64,000 bases of DNA from Pseudoips prasinana (Eukaryota; Arthropoda; Insecta; Lepidoptera; Nolidae), in assembly GCA_951640165.1 (NCBI GenBank), contig OX621266.1, positions 5,766,001 through 5,830,000 on the forward strand, written 5' to 3'. Below, in pieces: positions 53,357 to 63,895 of this stretch. A model generated the notes under the pieces. The model was not told the origin of the DNA and ran no database searches. It saw only the letters and a program-made list of their open reading frames with translations. Position numbers and translations under genes: made by a program. The first letter of the stretch is position 1, and every line of letters begins with the position of its first letter.

Positions 53357-56302
53357 ATGACTGATGCTGAAGATGCTGATACTGATCAAGATTTCTTTTC
53401 GGTTAGTAGTGGTGATGACAGTTTTGTTAGTATACCATCGCTCGCTGACAATCTTGAATGTATTTTTTCTGATGTTCTTGGTAACTTCAATGTGATTCAT
53501 ATTAATGCCCAAAGTATTCCGGCTCATTTCCCCGATATGCTGGCAAATTTTCAATGCAAAAATATCCATGCCATCCTCGTTTCCGAGTCTTGGCTAAAAC
53601 CTTGTCTCCCTTCTGCCTCTTACTCACTTCCTGATTTTCAGTTGATCAGAAATGATCGAACTGGTTCAGGAGGTGGTGGAGTTGCCATATACCTACGTAA
53701 TAATTTTAAATATTCTATCCTAAGTATGTCCTCGCAGCCGCCACCTGCAAGTGCTGGTGAGCATCTTTTTCTCGAAATTGAGCTTCACCACACTAAAGTC
53801 TTGCTGGGCGTGTACTACTGTCCCTCTCTTAGGATTAATTTTTTACCTTCTTTTGAAAAATTACTAGAAACTTTCTCACCTTCTTATAGCCATACAATTG
53901 TGATGGGTGACTTCAACACCTGTTTGTTGAAGAATGACTCTCGTTCTTCATCCCTTATTTCTGCTGCGGAATCTAGTAACCTATCTATCCTTCCTCTCAA
54001 CGCCACTCATCATTTTCCAAATTGTACTCCTTCCCTCCTTGATCTTGTTCTTGTCTCTTCGAAAGACCACGTCGCTAAGCACGGACAGTGCATAGCTGAT
54101 GCTTTCTCTTACCATGACCTACTTTTCCTTTCTTACAAAATTCGCCTTCCTAAGGCAAAATCTAAAATAATTTTGCAACGCAATTTTGGTGGTATAGATT
54201 TGGATTGTCTTCGAGCGGATGCTGGCAGCATTGACTGGGCTCCTCTGCTTGCTGCTGATTCGGTCGACGAGAAAGTCATGATGTTCAACACCAGTATTAT
54301 TGGATTATACGATGTGCATGCCCCATTGCGTAAAATAAAAGTTAAGCATCTCCCCGCACCTTGGCTTACGTCGGAAACGAAAATTCTTTTAGCTAAGAAA
54401 GCGGCAGCTAAGTCACGGTATGCGAGTAGGCCTAACGATCTGAATCGCCATAAATATATTTCTCTTCGAAATCGCTGCAATAAGGTGTGTAGGTATTCAC
54501 AACGCCAACACATCCATAACTCGGTTGAGAATGGAGATCCAGCAAAAATATGGAAATTTCTGCGGTCATTGGGAATTGGGAAAGCTCGAAATGATGCTAC
54601 TCCTAACAATTTAGATATTAATTTACTTAATAAGCATTTCACTACTTCGCCCAATTTCGACAGGGCAACAAAATTAAACACTTTACGTGACCTTTCATCA
54701 GTTCCCTGTCCCAGCTACTCTCCCTTTTCTCTTAGTCAGTTGTCTGATTGTGACGTTAGGAAGAGCATTCTATCCATTACATCTAACGCAGTAGGCAATG
54801 ACAATATCACCCGTAATATGGTCCTTCCTATCCTTGACGAAATTCTTCCTGCCATTACCCACATCCTAAATTCATCTTTAAGCTGCGGCGTCTTTCCAGT
54901 AATATGGAAAGATGCACAAATTACTCCCCTTCCAAAGAAGGCCAACCCAGCATCCTTTTCTGACTATCGCCCAATTTCTATCCTGCCTTTCCTTTCCAAA
55001 GTCCTTGAACGCCTTGTCCACAACCAACTAAGTAGCTTTCTCACGAAAAATAATCTCCTTAATCCCTTCCAGTCTGGTTTTCGTCCTGGCCATAGTACAA
55101 CCTCTGCCTTGGTTCATATTACGGATGACATTAGAGCCGGGTTAGAACGTGGTCATTTAACAGCGCTTGCACTGCTCGATTTTAGTAATGCGTTTAATAC
55201 TGTGGATTTTGATGTGTTACTGGGGATATTACGCTCTCTTAACGTATCTCCAACAGTTATTGACTGGTTTCGTAGTTACCTGTCTGGCCGCCGGCAGTGT
55301 GTTCGTATCGAGAATTTATGTTCTTCTTGGTGCAATACTATTGCAGGCGTGCCTCAGGGTGGCGTTTTATCTCCATTACTATTCGCAATTTTTATAAATT
55401 CCATTTCAAAAAGCCTTCTTTCTTCCTACCACCTTTACGCAGACGATCTTCAGATTTACAACCAGGCTCCTTTAAATAGGCTGGCAGAAGCTGTTAGCAA
55501 TATCAATACTGATCTGGTTACTATCAGTGAATGGAGTCATGCGCACGGATTACTTATTAACCCTCAGAAGACCCAGGTCATTGTTGTTGGCAGTTCGAGG
55601 ATGATAGCTAAAGTGTCTTGGTCTCAACTTCCACAACTTCGTTTTGGTAGCAATATTTTGCCGCTATGTCGCGAAGTAAAAAATTTGGGCATATACTTGG
55701 ACAACTGCCTCTCCTGGGGCCCTCAGCTTCAATACGTCAGTCGCAAAATATTTGCGTCGATTGGATCCTTGCGAAGATTTAAAAACTTTCTCCCAACTAG
55801 CACCAAAATTGCGCTTGCTCAATCCCTTCTTCTTCCAATACTAGATTACGCAGATGTCAGCTATCTTGATCTTACCGAGGCCCAGCTTGATAAACTTGAG
55901 CGTCTCCAGAACGTCTGTATAAGATTCATATTTGGTCTACGTAAATATGATCATGTCACGGAATTTCGCAATAAGCTCAAGTGGCTGCCCATTCGCTTTC
56001 GCCGGAATGCTCATATTCTGTCACTTCTATACAATGTATTGTTTATTCCTTCTACTCCCTCTTATCTTAAAGATCGCTTTTCTTTCCTTTACGAGTCACA
56101 TTCAAGATTACTAAGATCATCGCAAAATCTTCGATTAAAAATGCCAGAGCATTCCTCAATATTTTTTGACAAATCGTTTGCTGTGCAAGGTGCCCGTCTG
56201 TGGAATGCACTGCCATTAGTAATTCGTCAAGCAAAATCACTACGACAGTTTCAGAATCTTGTGAAAGAACACTACTTGTCTCTTCAACAAAGTACAAATT
56301 GA
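53357..56302 (+). CDS. LINE ORF2: endonuclease and reverse transcriptase, intact
   Basis: 981 codons from an ATG (MTDAEDADTDQDFFSVSSGD). Endonuclease at about residues 45-270: NVIHINAQSI, VSESWLK, GVYYCPS, the MGDFNT block and a final SYHDLLFLSY. RT at about 520-780: DYRPISILPFLSKVLERL, QSGFRPGHST, LLDFSNAFNTVDF, GVPQGGVLSPLLFAIFIN and the catalytic YADD near residue 695. A C-terminal domain with HILSLLYNVLF and ARLWNALP follows. No stop or frameshift is present. The SYHD variant of the usual SDH is a tyrosine spacing difference seen in some clades. It performs target-primed reverse transcription. Confidence 0.94.
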   Translation: MTDAEDADTDQDFFSVSSGDDSFVSIPSLADNLECIFSDVLGNFNVIHINAQSIPAHFPDMLANFQCKNIHAILVSESWLKPCLPSASYSLPDFQLIRNDRTGSGGGGVAIYLRNNFKYSILSMSSQPPPASAGEHLFLEIELHHTKVLLGVYYCPSLRINFLPSFEKLLETFSPSYSHTIVMGDFNTCLLKNDSRSSSLISAAESSNLSILPLNATHHFPNCTPSLLDLVLVSSKDHVAKHGQCIADAFSYHDLLFLSYKIRLPKAKSKIILQRNFGGIDLDCLRADAGSIDWAPLLAADSVDEKVMMFNTSIIGLYDVHAPLRKIKVKHLPAPWLTSETKILLAKKAAAKSRYASRPNDLNRHKYISLRNRCNKVCRYSQRQHIHNSVENGDPAKIWKFLRSLGIGKARNDATPNNLDINLLNKHFTTSPNFDRATKLNTLRDLSSVPCPSYSPFSLSQLSDCDVRKSILSITSNAVGNDNITRNMVLPILDEILPAITHILNSSLSCGVFPVIWKDAQITPLPKKANPASFSDYRPISILPFLSKVLERLVHNQLSSFLTKNNLLNPFQSGFRPGHSTTSALVHITDDIRAGLERGHLTALALLDFSNAFNTVDFDVLLGILRSLNVSPTVIDWFRSYLSGRRQCVRIENLCSSWCNTIAGVPQGGVLSPLLFAIFINSISKSLLSSYHLYADDLQIYNQAPLNRLAEAVSNINTDLVTISEWSHAHGLLINPQKTQVIVVGSSRMIAKVSWSQLPQLRFGSNILPLCREVKNLGIYLDNCLSWGPQLQYVSRKIFASIGSLRRFKNFLPTSTKIALAQSLLLPILDYADVSYLDLTEAQLDKLERLQNVCIRFIFGLRKYDHVTEFRNKLKWLPIRFRRNAHILSLLYNVLFIPSTPSYLKDRFSFLYESHSRLLRSSQNLRLKMPEHSSIFFDKSFAVQGARLWNALPLVIRQAKSLRQFQNLVKEHYLSLQQSTN

Positions 56303-56374
56303 TTACTTTTAATTGGTCTAGAACTTCAGCATAAAAAATAGCTCTTGTGTACATTATGGTTATAATTTTCAAGA

Positions 56375-56408
<34 letters not shown>

Positions 56409-56682
56409 GTATATAGTTATATATAGTATAGATGATATATAATATGTAAGTTAAGTATAAGTTTGTAGCGTATTAAGTTCACTGTTTTAGTCATGGTACC
56501 AGTGCGTACCATGTCATCATTTGTGTACACTGACAACTACCGCAACTCTTTTTATTCCATACTCCAATCCCTGCCTAGGTTGTCTGGAAGAGATCACATT
56601 TAGTGATAAGGCCGCCAATTGTACATTTCTGTAATGCATCCTTGTTCTTTATATTGTATTTTCCTTGGTGTACAATAAAGAG

Positions 56683-56716
<34 letters not shown>

Positions 56717-57602
56717 GAGAAAGTAAACAGTATGTATCTTTTAGACAATTAGAACCATAGATTGCATAAGCATTACGCCATTTAGCTGTACGATTATCTC
56801 ATTGATCGGTTATGTATTTGCTTTTCCCATAAGTTAGAGATCGTGGCAGAACAATTTTATAACACATTGGCATTTGTATGAAACAATGTTTTAGGTAATT
56901 CTTGTCAATACTCGAAATCTAATGTTCAGAATCTTTATTAGATCAACATAGATTAGAATAGTGGACAAGGCGAAAATTCAAATAAATTGTCCGTGTTAGC
57001 GATGTTGCTACTTACCATCATCGATTTTACGGAAAGAAAATCTTCACTTCTTAACCGACTTCAAAAGAAGAATTCGACTATGTTATAAATATATTGTTTC
57101 ATATATGCCACACAATACCTTTTTTTGAAAATTACTTTTTATTAAGTATATGAAATAATTAATAGCAATGGTCCCCCATAAATGTAGTTAAAATCGATTG
57201 CTTTTAAATTTAATTTACTGTAGCTTTTTATTATTCCTTTCCAACTAACCCTTTGGCAATGTATGTCCACGAAACACAATTTATGTTATTAAGTGGGTCA
57301 CACAAGACACAGACCAACCTACGATAACGTTATCATTGAGTGATCCACTCGCCATACATTAAACTCAGGGTCGTTTACTGTACGCGTCAGAACCCCTGGA
57401 CCAAGTGCGATATTTTATGTTTGGAGACTATCAAGGTTCAATACCTTTTTGATACCTAAATTCATTGATATAAACTATTTAGTAACTGATTAGTAATAAC
57501 CGCGCCAATGCGTAACCACTCCACATAAGGCCACAGCCTTATGCGCAGCTAATGTCAGTTCAGTGCTTAGTGAGACGCCAACCGTGTTCAACCAAGAGAA
57601 AA
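56717..57602. other. AT-rich spacer; possible promoter of the THAP gene at its end
   Basis: No gene or clear repeat is seen. Around 57553-57575 the words GTCAGTTCAGTGC resemble an arthropod initiator (TCAGT) about 45 bases before the ATG at 57603. A fragment AACCGACTTCAAAAGAAG at about 57052 recalls a dispersed lepidopteran repeat; 15095 has a similar word. Confidence 0.45.
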
Positions 57603-58132
57603 ATGGGTAAATTTGTAGTCAAATAATGCGATTCAAGGTCACAAAAACAACACAAATGAAGCGAAATTACTTTCCGCACGTAAGTTAATTGTTTATGTAT
57701 TCATATAAACGTAAATGACGCCAAAATTGAATTAAAACATTTAATATTCTATTTAAGGTTCAGTGTTACCACTAAAATATTGGTTAGTTTTCCCATAATA
57801 TTGGGGGAATTTGTAATTTATGGAATACGTAACGTTGTTACCTCTGTTTTTTAATTAAATAAAAATAATTAATGTAAGTGGGTAATAATCAATTGTCTAG
57901 TATTTTTTATAACCAATTTTATATTAATTGAAGTAGGTATGCCATAAGATACATCACGCCATGAGAAGTGGGTGGAAGTTATTCGATTGCTGAGAAAGCA
58001 GACTGATTGGCAACCGATTAAATCGTCTGTTATTTGTTCAAAGCACTTCCGGGATCAAGACAAACTAGGACCAAAAAGCGATTGTCGCCGTGTTTATTTG
58101 TCTAACGTAGCAATTCCAATGCTTCTTGTAAG
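57603..58132 (+). pseudogene. THAP-domain pseudogene, two exons
   Basis: Exon 1 (57603-57679) begins MGKFVVK, where the first zinc cysteine has become phenylalanine. It contains two in-frame stops (TAA, TGA) before GTAAGT. Exon 2 (about 57949-58131) reads HEKWVEVIRLLRKQTDWQP, then the ICSKHF block with the second cysteine and the histidine, and ends VAIPMLL just before GTAAGT. The THAP layout is clear, but the domain is dead. The TIRs of the 21-22 kb elements were not found here, so it is a different, older element or a host gene relic. Confidence 0.82.
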
Positions 58133-58324
58133 TAAAGGTTTAATTTGGTAATAAATATTGTCAGAACCTATAGGTAATATTAGTCTAAAAATACTTCTTA
58201 TAAAATTCCCAAAGCCACAAACTGCTTTAATACAACTCACACTAAATTGTGTAGCAAGTGTTTGATGTAATTATTCCATTTTCTTTGTTCTGATTTTAAA
58301 TTTGTTATATTCTTAATTCTATAT
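58133..58324. other. AT-rich spacer
   Basis: Nothing recognisable between the THAP relic and family B copy 2. Confidence 0.5.
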
Positions 58325-59575
58325 TGCTATGTATTCTATATAATAATATATAATGAATTTCTTCATCAGTTTCCACATTTAAATCTACTTTTGTTTCCAT
58401 TCCATTCTTTTCACTATTTTGGAAGCTTTATTTGTAATTATAATCCAACATTCCATTTTTTGGTATAATAAAATATTGAAACAAAATCTGTATTTTATTA
58501 TTTAGTCATGCTTACTTCATTTAATAAGAGATACTTACTTTAAATAATTTATTTTATTACAAATAATCTTTAAAATAAACTTGATTTAAAATATATTTTT
58601 TGGGGAATTTTTATATGGTAAGCAACCCCAACCGGCCGATGCATGTTTTGCTTTTGTCTTTGTTTAATCTAAGCGACTGTATTGTCATTGCGGCCGGTGT
58701 AAGTAAGATAGGTACTATGTTTACTTTAAAATGTCTAGTGGTTTAAAAGCTACGTCGTCACAGTTAACTAGTGGTTACACTTTTTGCGACTCGCTATAAT
58801 GAGGTTTGCTTCTCTAGTTATTTAACTCAATGCCTAAATTATCTAGTACCTCGTCGAGGTACTAGATAATTTAATTCATTTATTTACAGTGAAAAGACAT
58901 GAAAAGAAAGTGGCCAGTTATTCTGACGTCTGGAACACATTTTTTTACACACTTGGAGACAATATTACCTTAATTTAAATTAAATTTATTTGTAAATCTC
59001 TATCACTGTGAAGTCTGCCCGTATGGCGCAGAGGTTAAGACAGTCGCCCCCTGCACAGGACAACTATTTGTGTAACCCATAAATTGTTTTTCTGAGTCTG
59101 GATGTACTTTGTGTCCATCAATTATATGTTTGTAAGGTACATCGCGACACAGGGACTAATTTCCGTAGTGCAGGTATTCCGTAGGCCTTTTTAAAAAAGA
59201 AACGAAGGAGCGATTTTATTTTCTATTTGGTAAAAAACCCCCCCGGAACAAATCACTGCCTGATATATAAAATAATTATCATATTTATTAAAACACTACA
59301 AACTATATTAGAATATATTTTATTACATATATTATATTACACCTATACCATTATAAATAACAAGATAATTGTGCCGAAACAGATAACAGATAACAGAATA
59401 AAAATCTCAGAAAGAATTGGCAAAAAATGGTATAAACTAAATAACTTAAAATTAAATAACAGTCTGCGAAACTAAAATTACATAAATAACAGTTAATGCA
59501 TAAATGATACGAATAAATCACCCAAATAAATAGAATAAAAAATACTTATAAAAACAAAATAGCTGAACAAACAAA
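58325..59575 (+). repeat. Repeat family B, copy 2 (1251 bp)
   Basis: It corresponds base for base in position with 44845-46095 (offset 13480 throughout, so no indels). It includes the palindrome (58836-58872), SINE-2 (about 59015-59220) and the same spurious 82-codon frame. Its flanks differ from those of copy 1. Confidence 0.95.
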
Positions 59576-59875
59576 CAGCGAAGATAGCAAATACATATAA
59601 ATAATATAAAAATAATAAAACATATATATTACAAAAAAACAGATGTTTATGATGCCTAAGGCACTTCCATGGTCATAAATGACTTCGAAATGATGTGATG
59701 ACAAGAGAATACGTTTTACAATTCTGAAAAATAATGTTGAATCTATATTTTACAATGAATACGTAATTTCTTTTTAAATTGACAGATTTGACAGATTGGG
59801 GTAGCTGGATGTGCCGGCCTCTACGCGTCTGTACTAATGAAATGTATTCAGCACTTGGGTATTTACATAATATCT
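59576..59875. other. AT-rich spacer with a half MITE
   Basis: At about 59785-59832, AGATTGGGGTAGCTGGATGT is the right arm of the hairpin MITE of family A, standing alone. Nothing else was recognised. Confidence 0.55.
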
Positions 59876-60114
59876 AGGGACAATGTCACACAGATCATCC
59901 TAGCCCCAAACTAAGCAAAGCTTGTATTATGGGTACCAGGCGACGATATACATACTTATATAGATAGATAAATTCGTAAATATATAGAAAACATCCATGA
60001 CTCAGAAACAAATATTCGTGCTCATCACACAAATATTTGCATTTACCGGGATTCGAACCCAGGACCACCAGCTTCGTAGGCAGGAGCACTCCCAACTAGG
60101 CTACGGTGACCGAC
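59876..60114 (-). mobile_element. tRNA-derived SINE-1, second copy
   Basis: On the minus strand the copy reads GGTCACCGTAGCCTAGTTGG, then a B box GGGTTCGAATCCC and the body found at 19842-20094. It has scattered substitutions and small gaps. I found no clear target duplication. Confidence 0.9.
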
Positions 60115-60470
60115 CGATTAAACGAAGTAAGTACGTGGGAATTATAAAGGGTTACAGTATCTAAAGACTAAGGCGGAAAACATAAATTACAGGACTACAC
60201 AAACCGTATGCAAATAGAAAATATTTCAGCAGCGGGAGCGTTCCGAGTTTTAATAACAGGTGTGGGCACAAAGGGCGGACGTTCTTTGTCTGGGGCTCAC
60301 CCACAAACGAATGAACAAACGGAACACTCATTTTCTACCACAACGACACGGCCTTAAATATTCACAGCAAGTTCCTTCTGTAATGAACCACCACTGCGGG
60401 TACGTGAAAGTATAACTATCGTATAAACTAAAATATATGTAAAATATGTAAAAATATGTCAGAACTATCG
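60115..60470. other. Spacer, nothing recognised
   Basis: No gene or repeat could be supported. Confidence 0.5.
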
Positions 60471-60473
60471 TTA

Positions 60474-60870
60474 TAAAGTATCAGGAACTCTGGAACTCAT
60501 CGAAATATGATAAAATATAAAAAAAATTAGGTAAGATTTTTGAAAATGATCTGCTACGGAAAATTGGCATATCTATCACTTGTTTTAATTATTTTCTTAG
60601 GGAAATCTGCCAGAAAAATATAATTCATAAAAAGTATCAGGAACTCCAGAACTCATTGGTATGCATCGAGAACTCTCATTTTTCTTTTAAATGATCTGCT
60701 ACGGGAAGTTAGCAGATCATTTTTTTTTATTGACTTTTTCTGACAAAAAATGGCAGAACTCTTTTTAAATAGTATCAGGAACTATAGAACTCACCTCCAT
60801 GCGACGAGAACTCTTATTTATTTTTGATCTGCTGACAAATGATCTGCCAAATTCACGGACGTCGAAAAAT
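60474..60870. repeat. Interleaved short repeats (ATCAGGAACT / GATCTGCTACGG)
   Basis: AGTATCAGGAACTC or a variant followed by AGAACTCA occurs at about 60478, 60636 and 60768. GATCTGCTACGGAA or a relative occurs at about 60549, 60691 and, shortened, 60825-60845. A perfect hairpin (AAATGATCTGCTA and complement) lies at about 60687-60720. This may be the subterminal region of an element. Confidence 0.6.
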
Positions 60871-62105
60871 AGTGCTCCCCCTACTGCTAAGCTCAGGTAG
60901 GTAAGCAAATCTTTGTGTGATTAGCACGATTGTTAGTTCTGTGCCTGGGTGTAACATATTTAATCAGAAATGTTGCATTTGAATGCATTTGAGACTCTTC
61001 TGAAAAAACGTATACCGAATAATTTGCAAACCGATTTCGGGAAAGAATTCTATAATGATAAATTTCATAACATTTTGAAAACTAATGATATCAATCACTA
61101 CTCTACATATTCTACTAAAAAGGCTTCAATTGTTGAAAGATTCATAAGAACATTAAAAAACAAACTTTATAAAGAGTTCAGTCTAAAAGGAAACTACGTT
61201 TGTTATAAAAAGTACTACTATTTGTTCTTTCTTTTTATTTTTCAGATTCAAACAGCTGTCAATAAAATAAAAGAAGATGCAATATTAAATCCGAGTATAA
61301 AGCCAATTGAAATTATAGCCAATAGTGAAACTGTAAACTCACCTTCCGTATCGTGTCATTTACCAGGCAATAATAATCTAAAACAAATTATATACAAGCA
61401 AAGGAAAAAAATTGATAGTTTTAAAGAACCAGAAGACATAGATTTTGAACTGAATACAGAATGTTTAATTAAAGAATACGACCAGATCATCATTATTGAT
61501 AAAAAATACGACACAAACAAGAGATTAATAATATTTACTACAAAAAAACTCATTACTTTATTATGCTCGTCTAAGTATATAATGATGGATGGAACACTCA
61601 AAGTTGTTCCAAAGATTTTTTATCAACTTTATACCATACACGGGAATGTTGATAATGATATCTCACAAACATTTCCGTGCATATTAGCATTATGCACCAA
61701 CAAGGATAAAACGACCTATAATATATTATTTACATCAATTATTGAGTACTGCGATGCAAATAATTTGCATTTATCACCCAGATTTATATTAATGGATTTC
61801 GAAAAAACTGCCCATATATGTGCTAAACAATTGTTCGAAAATACAACAATAAAAGGGTGCAATTTTCATTTAGGACAAACTATATACCGCCACGTACAGA
61901 AAAATGGCCTCCAACGTTTATATGGTAATGATATATCATTTGCGTTGGAAATTAAATGTTTATACGCCCTAGCTTTTTTGCCCGAAGAGGATATACCAAT
62001 TTATTTCGACGATTGGAGAAAAGCCATATCTCCTGAATCAGGTAATATATAAAATATTAATATATTATAACGTATTGAACAATTTTGTGAGTATTTTTTC
62101 GCTGT

Positions 62106-62276
62106 AAGAAGCAAGCATTGCAAGCATACAGCATGCAAGCAAGCATGCAGCATGCAAGCAAGCATGCAGCATGCAAGCAAGCATGCAGCATGCACGCAAA
62201 CATGCAGCATGCACGCAAACATGCAGCATGCAAGCAAGCATACAAGCAAGCAAGCAAGCAGCATGCAGCAGGCAGG
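62106..62276. repeat. Minisatellite of GCAAGCAAGCATGCAGCAT units
   Basis: About eight degenerate units of 18-20 bp made of AAGC, GCATGC and AGCATGC words. The open frames through it on either strand (cysteine-, leucine- and alanine-rich on the minus strand) are artefacts of the repeat. Confidence 0.9.
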
Positions 62277-62460
62277 GTTTCTGTGACGGCTCCGGCGCTG
62301 CGGCCCTCCGGCGGCCCCACGCGTGCTAATCGTCGCAGACGGCTTTCGCTCACCACCGCAGCTTCGGCTTGTTGGCCGGCTTCGCCGGCCAGCCTCAGCC
62401 GCCTGCTCCTCAGCCCGCGGGCCGCCTCGCCCCTACACGCCTACGCGATTTTAAATAACA
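62277..62460. repeat. GC-rich repeat inserted in the MULE intron
   Basis: The block runs from GTGACGGCTCCGGCGCTGCG to CGCCCCTACACGCCTACGCG and is over 70 percent GC in an AT-rich setting. It contains a small palindrome GGCCGGCTTCGCCGGCC. No homology to the other GC-rich blocks in the window was seen. Confidence 0.6.
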
Positions 62461-63005
62461 CTCTAGGGGTAGGACAAACAAGACTACGTGAAGTCGGTTT
62501 TGCAGCAATTCGGTTCTGTGACTAACTTTTGTTGCACAGCATATTAATTTTTTAACCAACAATATTATTTGATTGTTACAGATACTATAGCTAATTGGTT
62601 TGCTTAGAATTATGTATGGGGCACTACAAGTTCACCACCACCATTTCCACCCAAAGTCTGGAGTACGTATTTACTAGTAAAGGAAAATATACCCAGGACA
62701 CAAAATCATGCAGAGGCATGGCACAATAGATTTGCTCATTTTGTGGGAAAACACCATACTGGATTTTATTTTTTTTGCAAAAAAGATAGTTCAAGAAATA
62801 AGACATCAAGCCATTGAAATAGATAAACTGGATATCGTAACATCACTTATACCAAAAAAAAAGAAAAAATACACGGACAAAACCCAAAAAATTGAAAAAA
62901 TCATTAGTAAAAAAGATGAGTATCCTTCTAAACTAGAATATTTACAAGCAATTGCTAAAAATATACACCTAAAATAAATAATTAAGGACTACTATTTCAA
63001 TCAGT

Positions 63006-63068
63006 TAACTTCTATCTGAGGAATAACCGCCATATTTATTTCTCATAATAGAAGTTAACTGATTGAAG
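63006..63068. repeat. Inverted repeat after the MULE gene
   Basis: Arms of about 20 bp (TCAATCAGTTAACTTCTAT and its complement) enclose about 25 bases. The stem lies shortly after the MULE stop codon and could serve as a transcript-end structure. Confidence 0.8.
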
Positions 63069-63139
63069 TTAACTAATGTAAAATGTCATGTATATTTATA
63101 ATAAATCATTTGCATGAACATTGTTTTTGTTATTTATAT

Positions 63140-63432
63140 TAATTGTATGCCTAAATATTATTATGCTAATAGCCATTAGGCCTACTAACGTTATGCTAAA
63201 AGTCTTTAGGCCTACTAACGTTATGCTAATAGTCATTAGGCCCACTAACGTTATGGGAATCAAATTTATGCCAAAACAAATTTGTCTTTAACATGATTAT
63301 GCCAACATAAAATGTATGCCTAAAAAAAGTATGCCAAAGTATTATTATGCCAAAACAAATTGTGCCAAAATCGTTATGCCGAAGTATATTAGGACAAAAA
63401 ACATTATGCGAAAAGAAGGGATCCCCTATTAT
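63140..63432. repeat. Array of TTATGC words, copy 2
   Basis: TTATGCTAA, TTATGCCAA and related words occur about a dozen times. The unit CATTAGGCCTACTAACG is tandemly repeated three times at about 63172-63250. The array ends CATTATGCGAAAAGAAGGGATCCCC. Style and terminal AGGGA(A/T)CCC match 10935-11275. It stands about 165 bp after the MULE stop and may be that element's end. Confidence 0.75.
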
Positions 63433-63539
63433 ACTGCGTACTTTAGCATTTCTCCAAAAGAAATTTTCAGTTACTAAGCAGAAAAAAATATGATAAGTTT
63501 TTGAACCATAACTCCTTAAATTTTCATGCTATCACAATC

Positions 63540-63770
63540 CAGTCAGGGTGGCCTAATAATAAATTCGATGTGGTTAATGGAGCTGACCCTCTCAAGCGTC
63601 TCCCAGTCAAAAACCGTCCAGAGTCGAGGTTCTAACCCCAAAGGGAGTGCCCCCCAGCGCGGGTACTTAGTTGTTAGTGCTAGACGGCTCTAGCCCGGTA
63701 AAGCAGTGAAAGCCTCCAAATGAACTATACTGGGTGTTAATATAAAATTTGGTAAAATTAGGTTTCCTCA
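63540..63770. repeat. GC-richer interspersed repeat, unassigned
   Basis: The block from GGGTGGCCTAATAATAAATT through GGGAGTGCCCCCCAGCGCGG to CCCGGTAAAGCAGTGAAAGC stands out in composition. Its last part resembles CCCCAGTAAAGCAGTGGAGA in the 400-bp insertion at 52284-52683, so the two may share a source. Confidence 0.4.
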
Positions 63771-63839
63771 TGAACTACACTTCATCATTCATCATATAAA
63801 GTTTGTGGATAAAGAGAAAAGGAAAAAGGAAAAATTGTG

Positions 63840-63895
63840 TCTGTTAAGAAGTTGACAACACCTACCTAGGTAGGTGTTGTCAACTTCTTAACAGA
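63840..63895. repeat. Perfect 56-bp palindrome
   Basis: Two 28-bp arms meet without a spacer: TCTGTTAAGAAGTTGACAAC leads into CACCTACCT/AGGTAGGTG and the exact complement. No gene is adjacent. Confidence 0.95.

Larger units (their letters stand above)
51132..56716 (+). mobile_element. Full-length LINE (CR1/L2-like) with two ORFs and ATCT tail
   Basis: The element has a 5' UTR (51132-51321), ORF1 (51322-52059), a long inter-ORF region with a 400-bp insertion, ORF2 (53357-56302) and a 3' UTR ending in AATAAAG and ATCT repeats (56680-56716). Both ORFs are uninterrupted. An ORF1 of the L1-ORF1 type and a tetranucleotide tail suit the CR1/L2/Kiri group. It is potentially active apart from the insertion. 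TA dinucleotides run at 56378-56400 in the 3' UTR. Confidence 0.88.
62042..62581 (+). other. Intron of the MULE gene
   Basis: The donor is TCAG/GTAATA and the acceptor GATTGTTACAG. Joining them keeps the reading frame. The intron holds a minisatellite and a GC-rich repeat, which together make up about 70 percent of it. Confidence 0.75.
60970..62977 (+). pseudogene. Chimeric integrase fragment / MULE transposase gene with intron
   Basis: Residues 1-76 (60970-61197) match the second half of a Polinton/Maverick-type integrase core: QTDFGKEFYN holds the second catalytic aspartate, and KKASIVERFIRTLKNKLYKE holds the glutamate. After a possible 48-nt intron (61198-61245, ending TTTTTCAG) the frame enters a MULE-type transposase: VSCHLPGNNNLKQIIYKQRK, the first aspartate in MMDGTLKV, the FYQLYTIHG block, the second aspartate in LMDFEKTA, and GCNFHLGQTIYR. 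A good donor follows at 62042 and an acceptor at 62581. The next exon continues in phase with IPRTQNHAEAWHNRFA and ends KLEYLQAIAKNI. The last exon has one stop near its start and a frameshift near 62765, so the gene is decayed. Confidence 0.8.

Noticed and set aside
62057..62356. Cysteine/alanine/leucine-rich frames on the minus strand and a lysine/alanine frame on the plus strand
   Set aside because: They are translations of the GCATGC minisatellite inside an intron, open in several frames at once.
63140..63432. CRISPR-like array of short repeats
   Set aside because: Word spacing is irregular, the spacers are not unique units, and the window is eukaryotic.
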